This document shows, piece after piece, positions 6,773-12,638 of a DNA stretch of 14,396 bases. How positions within the stretch are numbered: the first letter of the stretch is position 1; every line of letters starts with the position of its first letter. The notes beneath the pieces are model-generated. The model saw nothing but the letters and a program-made list of their open reading frames with translations, did not search any database and was not told the DNA's origin. The DNA comes from Candidatus Roizmanbacteria bacterium CG_4_10_14_0_2_um_filter_36_35. Its GTDB lineage: Bacteria > Patescibacteriota > Microgenomatia > UBA1406 > GWC2-37-13. Location of the stretch: the NCBI GenBank assembly GCA_002792355.1, contig PFOE01000084.1:1-14396 (forward strand), in the 5' to 3' direction. The position numbers and the translations under genes were made by a program.

Positions 6773-7480
6773 ATGAGAAGATCAGATTTATTTCAAAAAA
6801 ATAAATTAACAAGAACTATAACGGTTTTTATTATTCTTTTAATAATCAGTCTATTATTGATTTTTACCGTAGGATTTAAATTGCTTATGAACAGTTCTAT
6901 ATTCGTTGCCAACCTTTTTTCTAAAAATTCGGCCCAAGCTTTAAATAAAACTACTGATGTCTATGGGTCAGTTAGTATTGACAATATTCCTACAGCTACT
7001 AATAGCGCTAAATTTATTGTTTCAGGGTCAGTAGTTAACTATGATAAACTTGAATTCTTTCTTAATGATGAAAAAGTAAAAGAAGTTGATTTAAAAGCCA
7101 GTGATAATTTTTCGGAAGAAATCGGAGATTTGGTAAAAGGCAGTAATGAGGTTTTTATAAAAGCATTAAGCTCTGATAATAAATCAAAAAAATCAACCAA
7201 TATTTACACTGTTCTTTTTAAACAAGAAAAACCAAAATTAGAAATTTCTCAACCAAATGATAAAGAAGTAATATCTCAAAGTGAAACTCTACTTAAAGGT
7301 TCAACAGATAAGGAAGTTTTTGTCAAAATTGATGATCTTCCAGTTGTTGTCGATGTTAATGGCAATTTTCAAACTAATCTTCGCTTAAAAGAAGGAGATA
7401 ATGCGATTCTAATCGTTGCCTTAGATATTGCCGGAAATTCGGAGACAAAAACTCTCACTGTTATCTATCAAAAAGAATAA
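6773..7480 (+). CDS. Membrane-anchored protein with two Ig-like beta domains
   Basis: The function is not known. The 235 residues comprise a short basic cytoplasmic N terminus, one membrane helix at about 16-38, and an extracellular part with two beta-sandwich repeats at about 71-150 and 155-233. The second has the pattern DVNGNFQTNLRLKEGDNAILIVALDIAGN, like bacterial Ig-like or glucodextranase-B-type domains of surface proteins. The ATG is one base past the tRNA-Thr discriminator, and the next in-frame Met (39) would remove the membrane helix, so the early start is supported. Expression may depend on processing of the tRNA transcript. Its last 20 bases overlap the end of the convergent gene at 7461. 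Confidence 0.75.
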   Translation: MRRSDLFQKNKLTRTITVFIILLIISLLLIFTVGFKLLMNSSIFVANLFSKNSAQALNKTTDVYGSVSIDNIPTATNSAKFIVSGSVVNYDKLEFFLNDEKVKEVDLKASDNFSEEIGDLVKGSNEVFIKALSSDNKSKKSTNIYTVLFKQEKPKLEISQPNDKEVISQSETLLKGSTDKEVFVKIDDLPVVVDVNGNFQTNLRLKEGDNAILIVALDIAGNSETKTLTVIYQKE

Positions 7481-8603
7481 ATAAAACTCCAGCTAAAAAT
7501 AAAATAAATGGATGCAGTAAAACATTATCAAAAAGAGACATAGTTCCAAGAAAAACTATAAGTACTCGAGCATTTTTGCTGTGTTTCCAAATTTGGCTAA
7601 TTAAACCAATTAAACTAATTAAACCAATTAACCCTGCGCTTACCAAAACCGTCATATAACTCGAACTAAAAGACGCACCGGCATGAGAATCTTGAATATT
7701 TCTCACATACCTTAACCGATTATAACCATAACCTAATATAGGTTTTTTTATAAATAGATTAGCTCCCTCCTGATAATCTTTTAGCCGTGAAACTATTGAA
7801 AAAGTTCTTGTTAAATTAACACCTTCTCCAGCCGGTTTAGGCGCAATTAAGATAAGAAAAAGAAAAAAAATGAAAAAAATTGTTATTTTTTTTACGCCCC
7901 CCCTGTCATTCCGAGCGAAGTCCCGCTCAGCGGGACGGAGTCGAGGAATCTTTTTTATAAATTCATATAATAAAGCGATCGTTATAGATAGATAAATACT
8001 TCTTGAAAAACTAAGAACTAAAAATGCCAAAAAAATTGTTTTAATAATTAATTGATTGGTAAAAAGAAAGATCATTCCGTAGATCGTTCCGGCAATAGCA
8101 GTGTCAAAAAATACTCCAAAAGCTCTAAAAAGATGCGGATCCCAACCTTGATAAAAGAGATTTCTAAGATCGGGGTATAAAAGATATTGTGTAATCGTTG
8201 TAATTACTGTTAAAACAACAAAAATATTGAGACTAGTTTTAATCGTTTTCTTCGACCCAGGCGATTTTTTGATCCAATACCCCAAATATCCCCAATATCC
8301 CAAATAAAGAAGCAAACGAATCAAGTAAAGTGAACCAACAGCATTCTCAAACAAAGTATATTGACTGAAACCAATTAGTAGCGATGTAAAAAGAATAAGA
8401 ATAAAGACAAAAATAACCTTATATTTTTTCCAAACTTCTTTTAAAGGCTCTAAACGATATTTAAAAAATAAAATTATGAGCAATAAACCTAAGAAGATTT
8501 CATATAGATAAAAATTGATTTGCTGATTATAAAGAGAGAACCTTCCCAGCTGACCCAAAGAAAAAAGGAGAAAAGTAAGATAAAATAAAAAGTAAAATAA
8601 CAT
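7461..8603 (-). CDS. O-antigen ligase/polymerase-like membrane protein (Wzy_C type)
   Basis: A polytopic membrane protein that probably polymerises or ligates the polysaccharide made by this operon. The conserved region is near the C terminus: RLKDYQEGANLFIKKPILGYGYNR, then the DSHAGASFSSSYM block followed by SAGLIGLI, matching the periplasmic loop of the WaaL/Wzy family. I chose the ATG at 8603 (380 residues); a TTG at 8645 would overlap the previous gene and lies inside a repeat. Three repeats are read in frame: residues 99-110 (LYLGYW then GYLGYW), 218-233 (a palindrome giving PRLRPAERDFARND) and 324-336 (two LIGLIS units). It is the last gene of the operon. Ligase versus polymerase cannot be settled from sequence. 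Confidence 0.8.
   Translation of the reverse strand: MLFYFLFYLTFLLFSLGQLGRFSLYNQQINFYLYEIFLGLLLIILFFKYRLEPLKEVWKKYKVIFVFILILFTSLLIGFSQYTLFENAVGSLYLIRLLLYLGYWGYLGYWIKKSPGSKKTIKTSLNIFVVLTVITTITQYLLYPDLRNLFYQGWDPHLFRAFGVFFDTAIAGTIYGMIFLFTNQLIIKTIFLAFLVLSFSRSIYLSITIALLYEFIKKIPRLRPAERDFARNDRGGVKKITIFFIFFLFLILIAPKPAGEGVNLTRTFSIVSRLKDYQEGANLFIKKPILGYGYNRLRYVRNIQDSHAGASFSSSYMTVLVSAGLIGLISLIGLISQIWKHSKNARVLIVFLGTMSLFDNVLLHPFILFLAGVLFILFDR
7598..7633. repeat. Two 18-bp tandem units inside the ligase gene
   Basis: The unit TAATTAAACCAATTAAMC is present twice with one difference. On the minus strand it encodes LIGLIS twice within a predicted membrane segment. Confidence 0.75.
7905..7951. repeat. Intragenic palindrome, GTCATTCCGAGCGAA family
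   Basis: This unit has outer arms GTCATTCC and GGAATCT, with an inner hairpin TCCCGC/GCGGGA at 7921-7935. It is read without a stop in the ligase gene, in a positively charged loop (probably cytoplasmic) between membrane segments. Same family as the element at 2211-2321. Confidence 0.85.
8274..8309. repeat. Two 18-bp tandem units inside the ligase gene (GYLGYW)
   Basis: Two related 18-base units rich in CCAATA and CCCAAATA are read on the minus strand as LYLGYW and GYLGYW (residues 99-110), in a predicted membrane segment. Confidence 0.65.
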
Positions 8604-8613
8604 TTTTTTAAAC

Positions 8614-9528
8614 TCATAAAAGCGAGGATACCTTTTTTTCGCCAATCTCCTGGGGCCCCGCCGTAGGTTTATGGCGGGGTGAGGAGGGCGAAAAAAACGG
8701 CATCGAGCTTTTCAACATATATAACTTCGCTCTTACCAAAAACGAATGAAAGCTCATCAAAAAAGCGTAAGCAAAACCAGGTGCGCCGTCTAAAAAACCA
8801 AGATTTATCAAATAGTTATAAATAAATTTAATAGCAGGAACGAACATTATTTCTATAACATTAACATTCTTTCCCTGATTATAAAGTTCTTCTGCCCGAA
8901 TTGAAGAATAGTCATTAATATCCTTAATAAATTCCTTTAAAGTTTGGTGTGGGTAGTGATTTAAAAAACTATTTAAACTTTTGACTTTTGATTTTTGACT
9001 TTTGACTTTGAATTCTTCGTGGACATTGCCCAGCCACTTACCAGAGTCTTTGCGAATGAGTCTAATGAGTCCTATTAGTCTTATTTGTCTCACTTCGCCA
9101 TACTTGAGCTCTTTTCCCCAAAAAAAATCCCGTCGGCGAACATAATAAGCATCTTTGTCATGGTTCGTCAAGCTCACCATGACACGACTGTTGTCACCCT
9201 GAGCTTGACGAAGGGTGACTTCTATTTCTCTCTGTAATTCTCGCGTCACTTCCTCATCAGCATCGACAAATAAAACCCATTCATTACTTGTCTTACTCAT
9301 CCCAAAGTTCCTCTGTCCTGCAAAATCTCTTGCTAATTTTCTCTGGAAGACTTTAGTACGGACAGGTCGCGACCTGTCCCTACATTTATTAACTTTATAA
9401 ACATGTTCAACCGTACCATCGGTTGAACCGTCATCAACAACAATTATTTCATCACAAAACATCAACGACTTTAAACATCTTTCAATAGTCTTTTCTTCGT
9501 TTTTCGTTAAAACTACTGCTGATAACAT
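8614..9528 (-). CDS. Family 2 glycosyltransferase, repeat-rich (paralogue A)
   Basis: A GT-A fold glycosyltransferase that would add a sugar from a nucleotide donor to the lipid-linked glycan. Marks are LTKNEEKTIERCL (7-19), VDDGSTDGT (31-39), and the metal-binding D-x-D in VDADEE (88-93), close to WaaE/KdtX-like enzymes. Of 304 residues nearly 90 are repeat-derived: 49-58 and 104-124 (palindromes), 147-158 (RLIGLIRLIRKD from a 9-base array), 173-184 (KVKSQKSKVKS from a 7-base array) and the C-terminal tail from about 271 (inverted element). All are in frame. Paralogue B at 12590 shares the first two insertions at the same places. Whether it is active despite the extra loops is unknown. Confidence 0.85.
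   Translation of the reverse strand: MLSAVVLTKNEEKTIERCLKSLMFCDEIIVVDDGSTDGTVEHVYKVNKCRDRSRPVRTKVFQRKLARDFAGQRNFGMSKTSNEWVLFVDADEEVTRELQREIEVTLRQAQGDNSRVMVSLTNHDKDAYYVRRRDFFWGKELKYGEVRQIRLIGLIRLIRKDSGKWLGNVHEEFKVKSQKSKVKSLNSFLNHYPHQTLKEFIKDINDYSSIRAEELYNQGKNVNVIEIMFVPAIKFIYNYLINLGFLDGAPGFAYAFLMSFHSFLVRAKLYMLKSSMPFFSPSSPRHKPTAGPQEIGEKKVSSLL
8618..8712. repeat. Inverted repeat element at the 3' end of glycosyltransferase A
   Basis: Outer arms AAAAGCGAGGATACC and GGCATCGAGCTTTT continue into T-rich and A-rich arms and GCC/GGC. An inner GC-rich hairpin at 8656-8679 pairs CCCCGCC with GGCGGGG. The element encodes the last roughly 32 residues of the glycosyltransferase and lies just before the start of the ligase gene. 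It is the same family as 3226-3331. Confidence 0.75.
8977..9011. repeat. Heptanucleotide array inside glycosyltransferase A
   Basis: Five units of the type ACTTTTG, the last one diverged. Read on the minus strand they encode KVKSQKSKVKS (about residues 173-184). Confidence 0.75.
9055..9090. repeat. Nine-base array inside glycosyltransferase A
   Basis: Four units: AATGAGTCT, AATGAGTCC, TATTAGTCT, TATTTGTCT. On the minus strand they encode RLIGLIRLIRKD (147-158). Confidence 0.7.
9157..9219. repeat. Double palindrome inside glycosyltransferase A
   Basis: The first hairpin has arms GTCATGGT and ACCATGAC (9157-9183). The second has arms GTCACCCT and AGGGTGAC (9193-9219). Their loops contain complementary GTCAAGCTC/GAGCTTGAC, so the two can also pair with each other. 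The same pair occurs at 13061-13162 in paralogue B. Confidence 0.88.
9356..9383. repeat. GTACGGACAGG palindrome inside glycosyltransferase A
   Basis: A perfect 20-bp palindrome GGACAGG-TCGCGA-CCTGTCC (9360-9379) is flanked by GTAC and CTAC. It encodes residues 49-58. Paralogue B carries the same arms around a different core at 13296-13324. Confidence 0.9.
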
Positions 9529-9533
9529 TATTT

Positions 9534-9591
9534 ATATTTCGAGCTTGTCGAGAAATATCCTATCAATTGTTCTCGACCTTGCTCGAACAAT
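9534..9591. repeat. Two adjacent hairpins between glycosyltransferase genes
   Basis: The first hairpin has arms ATATTTC and GAAATAT around a GAGCTTGTC core (9534-9558). The second has ATTGTTC and GAACAAT around TCGACCTTGCTC (9566-9591). They fill the 64-base gap between the genes at 8614-9528 and 9593-10573 and end two bases before the stop codon of the latter. Confidence 0.8.
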
Positions 9592-9592
9592 A

Positions 9593-10573
9593 TTATAACT
9601 CATATAATCTCACTAATTCATTTACATAATTTCTCCAGTTAAACTCTTTGTCCAATCGATCTTGCCTGCCGGCAGGCAGTTTAATTAACTGAATATTGGG
9701 TTTTTTGGGTATCATTTCCATCAACTTTACAAATTCTTTATCGTCTGATGCAACATTAACGTACTTAGCTAACTCTGGAATAATAGCTGATTTTAAACCA
9801 ATGACAGGGCAGCCTTGTGATAATGCCTCTAAAACCGGTAAATTAAAACTTTCATAATAAGAAGCAGTTAATAAAGCGGTTGCGTTTCTGTATAAATGAC
9901 AAAGTTTTTTTCGGGCGCAATTTTTCGTCACTAAAATTAATCGATAACTCTTAAACTCTCCTAACTCTCTAAACTTTCTAAACGTTTTTCTAATAAACTC
10001 AATATTTTTGATCGAATGATCCATGCCAACGTAAAGAAAATATGGCTTGCTGTCATTGCGAGGAACATAGTGACGAAGCAATCTCTTATTGAGCATGTCA
10101 AACGGAATTCCAAACGGAATGGCAACAACCCTTTTCCCTACACTATAATTAATTATAGTAAGCTCTTCTAGTTCTTTTTTCACTTTCTCCGAAGAAACAA
10201 CGATATAATTCGATCTTTTAATCATCTCTTTTAACTGGTTCATCAGCCGCGAATAATCTTTTTTTGAATAATATTCTGGATAAAAATAATAGGAAAGTCC
10301 GTGACAAAAACTAATTACTTTTTCTGAAACTAATAGGGGAATCGCTTGATTTAAGGCTAAAAAAACATCTTTTTTGTTAATCAATTCTTCTAAACTGACT
10401 CGACCTTTTAACCACGCTAAGCGTGGTTTTAGATTAGTAAAAGTATAGACAAAATACTCATTTTTTTTGTCATATAACGATAAAGCTCTGATTAAATTTT
10501 CCGAAAAAACATAGTTGCCAAACCTCTCCCCTTTTTTCGCTCCCAGTCCCCCACCGTCAACGGAAATTTTCAT
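9593..10573 (-). CDS. Glycosyltransferase of the GT4/GT1 superfamily (GT-B fold)
   Basis: A retaining-type GT-B glycosyltransferase for the surface polysaccharide. The N-terminal Rossmann domain starts MKISVDGGGLGAKKGE. The C-terminal domain has FLYVGMDHSIKN and the conserved E-x7-E motif ESFNLPVLE with Glu241 and Glu249, which contact the donor nucleotide sugar. The 326 residues are slightly short for GT4. Three palindromes are read in frame: KPRLAWL (49-55), RLLRHYVPRND (about 164-174, in the linker between the two domains) and LPAGRQ (299-304). The ATG at 10573 overlaps the end of the upstream fusion gene by 17 bases, indicating tight coupling. Donor and acceptor sugars are not predictable. 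Confidence 0.87.
   Translation of the reverse strand: MKISVDGGGLGAKKGERFGNYVFSENLIRALSLYDKKNEYFVYTFTNLKPRLAWLKGRVSLEELINKKDVFLALNQAIPLLVSEKVISFCHGLSYYFYPEYYSKKDYSRLMNQLKEMIKRSNYIVVSSEKVKKELEELTIINYSVGKRVVAIPFGIPFDMLNKRLLRHYVPRNDSKPYFLYVGMDHSIKNIEFIRKTFRKFRELGEFKSYRLILVTKNCARKKLCHLYRNATALLTASYYESFNLPVLEALSQGCPVIGLKSAIIPELAKYVNVASDDKEFVKLMEMIPKKPNIQLIKLPAGRQDRLDKEFNWRNYVNELVRLYEL
9663..9678. repeat. Perfect 16-bp palindrome encoding LPAGRQ
   Basis: TGCCTGCCGGCAGGCA is a perfect palindrome, much richer in G and C than its surroundings. Read on the minus strand it gives LPAGRQ near the C terminus of the GT4 enzyme. Confidence 0.85.
10052..10084. repeat. GTCATTGCGAGGA palindromic repeat in the GT4 interdomain linker
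   Basis: Arms GTCATTGCGAGGA and GACGAAGCAATCT match a common bacterial interspersed repeat form. It encodes residues 164-174 between the two Rossmann domains. Confidence 0.75.
10410..10428. repeat. Palindrome encoding KPRLAWL
   Basis: AACCACGC, loop TAA, GCGTGGTT: a perfect eight-base stem inside the N-terminal domain of the GT4 enzyme (residues 49-55). Confidence 0.8.
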
Positions 10574-12512
10574 AAAGGACAGACCTTAAAATAACAAATA
10601 ATAACAAAACGTTTAGAATCTCACCGGCTAATGTTATATAGGCTGAGGCAAAGTAACTGTATCGAGGAATAAGAAGGTAATTTAAGGTTATATTAAAAAT
10701 TAATTGAAACAAAAATATGTAAATAACGGTTTTAGCCCTGTTTAAGGCATAAATTGAGTTCAAAAATACCGATGTCAATAGAATTAACGGTAGCGCAAAA
10801 ATAATGATTCTTAAAACCTGAATTGACTGAAAATAGGCGCTTTTAAATAATAACGGTAAAATTACTGGTCCTAAGAAGAAAAATCCTAACGCGATTGGTA
10901 AACCGATAATCGAAACCAAAAGAACGTCCTTTTTAATTTTATTTTTAAATATATTACCCTTTTTTTCTTTGGCGAATTTTGAAAACATCGGCATTGAAGA
11001 GACGTTATAACTGGTGACAACGAACATCAAGGCGTCAAGAAACCTGTAACCTGCTGAATATATCCCTACTGCTTCCTTACCTTTGATAAAATTCAAAATC
11101 AGGACATCCACCTTGGAATAAAAACCAGCCAGTAAACTGATAAGTAAAAAAACAAATGACTTCTTAATGATCATCAGCCATTGTTTAAGATTAATCTTAA
11201 GAGATAGACTGCCGACTTCTTTTTTAACCAAGAAAAAGTTTAGTAATGAATAAAAATTATATAGAACAAAAGTGATAATAAAGACTGCCATTAAATTTTT
11301 GGTCAGTAATATCCCTAAAATTAAAAAAATAACTAAGAATATCTGAAAAATCATTGAGACAATCGAAGCCAGGTATGACTTTTGTCTGACTGAAGTAAGA
11401 ATCAAATATGTACCGGAAAACATATTGGCAAAGATAACAAATGAGACAAGGATGATCGGAACAAGGATATTTGCCGGATATCGAAATAGTATTGCCAAAA
11501 TAATTGTTAAGGTAAAGGTGATTAAAGATAAATAAAATCTTAGAGAAAACAGTTCTTTGACTTTTTTTTCAATCGAATCGGTGATATGAACTAAGCCATA
11601 AGATGTTGTTCCAAAATCTAGTAAAGGTAAAAGCAGTCCGACCTGGGTCCAAGCTAATGTATAGACGGCATATTCTTCTGGCTTAAAATAATTTATTAGA
11701 ATTAAGAAAAGACCGAAATGAAGAACTTTATTTATTAAAGAAGAAATATTAAGACTAAGAAAATTGACAAAAAAACGAAACTCAGTTTTTTTGTCATCCC
11801 GAGCGAGTACAACGAGTCGAGGGATCTCTATTATTAATGTCTTTGGCAACCGGACTATCTCATATAATTTTTGTCTAAGACTCCCGTATTTGAACAAAAA
11901 CTTTAGTCGGTTTTTAAAAAGAAAGTAATTCTTTGTCGGACTATCTTTGGAAATTTCAAAATGTTCATAAGTTATCTTCGAATCGATGCCAACTTTAAAA
12001 CAGGCTTTTTTAGCTCGGTAACAATAGTCAACTTCTTCGTAATAAAGAAAATAGCTTTCGTCAAAAAAACCAATCTTATCTATTACTTTTTTTTTAATAA
12101 ACATTAAGGATCCGGAAACAAAATCAGCAGGAACAAATCTTTTTTGCGGTTTTTTGCTTATCAATCCCCCACTCATCCGCCACATGTCAATCGTACCGCC
12201 GTAATAAGTCTTTCCGTCCTGTTTCACTGCCAGTCCCCAGATATCAAAATATCTTACATCATCAAGCCAACTCGCACTCCGGGAGTGAGAGAATGAAATA
12301 TCTGGATTGGCAACAATCAACAACTCACAGTCGTCCTTAAGCGCTTGTTTGATTCCTTTGTTGACACCGCCGGCGTAACCGACATTATCATCAGTATTAT
12401 CAATAAAATAGATCTTATAATCGTTTACCCGTAATCCTTTAATTTCTTTCTTTAATCTCTCGACTTCCGACTTTTGTGTTTTATATAGAACAAAGATAAA
12501 ACCTGTTTTCAT
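10557..12512 (-). CDS. Fusion of a family 2 glycosyltransferase with a Wzx-type flippase
   Basis: Residues 1 to about 225 form a rhamnosyltransferase-like GT2 domain: NVGYAGGVNKGIKQAL (43-58), ANPD (68-71), and FVSGSLMFIKK, GFFDESYFLYYEEVDYCYRA further on. Residues from about 241 to 651 form a polytopic flippase of the MVF/MOP superfamily, beginning FVNFLSLNISSLINKVL, with about 12 predicted membrane segments and near full length. Wzx proteins move lipid-linked glycan units across the membrane. The junction (228-240, IPRLVVLARDD) is encoded by an interspersed palindrome, suggesting that two genes were fused at this repeat. I chose the ATG at 12512; a TTG at 12524 is less likely. A second palindrome gives residues 74-81, just after NPD. 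Confidence 0.85.
   Translation of the reverse strand: MKTGFIFVLYKTQKSEVERLKKEIKGLRVNDYKIYFIDNTDDNVGYAGGVNKGIKQALKDDCELLIVANPDISFSHSRSASWLDDVRYFDIWGLAVKQDGKTYYGGTIDMWRMSGGLISKKPQKRFVPADFVSGSLMFIKKKVIDKIGFFDESYFLYYEEVDYCYRAKKACFKVGIDSKITYEHFEISKDSPTKNYFLFKNRLKFLFKYGSLRQKLYEIVRLPKTLIIEIPRLVVLARDDKKTEFRFFVNFLSLNISSLINKVLHFGLFLILINYFKPEEYAVYTLAWTQVGLLLPLLDFGTTSYGLVHITDSIEKKVKELFSLRFYLSLITFTLTIILAILFRYPANILVPIILVSFVIFANMFSGTYLILTSVRQKSYLASIVSMIFQIFLVIFLILGILLTKNLMAVFIITFVLYNFYSLLNFFLVKKEVGSLSLKINLKQWLMIIKKSFVFLLISLLAGFYSKVDVLILNFIKGKEAVGIYSAGYRFLDALMFVVTSYNVSSMPMFSKFAKEKKGNIFKNKIKKDVLLVSIIGLPIALGFFFLGPVILPLLFKSAYFQSIQVLRIIIFALPLILLTSVFLNSIYALNRAKTVIYIFLFQLIFNITLNYLLIPRYSYFASAYITLAGEILNVLLLFVILRSVLYENFR
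11793..11827. repeat. GTCATCCCGAGCGA palindrome at the GT2-flippase junction
   Basis: Arms GTCATCCCGAGCGA and TCGAGGGATCT belong to the same family as 2211-2321 and 7905-7951. It encodes IPRLVVLARDD between the two domains of the fusion protein. Confidence 0.82.
12271..12291. repeat. CTCGCACTCC palindrome inside the GT2 domain
   Basis: Arms CTCGCACTCC and GGAGTGAGAG pair at nine of ten positions around a single base. Encodes FSHSRSAS (74-81), directly after the NPD motif of the glycosyltransferase domain. Confidence 0.75.
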
Positions 12513-12515
12513 AAA

Positions 12516-12638
12516 AAATCTCAAATCTTAAATGTCAAATGTTAAATCTACATCTCAAATATCAAATCTTATTTATCTATTATAAAGATTTAAGATTTAC
12601 GATTTAGATTTGAGATTTGAGTTTTGACATTTGAGATT
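12516..12638. repeat. Two facing heptanucleotide arrays forming a long imperfect hairpin
   Basis: On the plus strand, 12516-12570 holds eight units of the type AAATCTC/AAATGTT, one of them six bases long. After a 14-base spacer, 12585-12638 holds eight units of the inverted type GAGATTT/AAGATTT. The two arrays are complementary, with arms of about 55 bases. The right arm encodes the last 15 or so residues of glycosyltransferase B (ending KTQISNLNRKS), and the left arm lies directly before the start of the fusion gene. Confidence 0.85.

Noticed and set aside
9215..9400. Plus-strand open frame over glycosyltransferase A
   Set aside because: Serine- and leucine-rich shadow of the real gene on the opposite strand.
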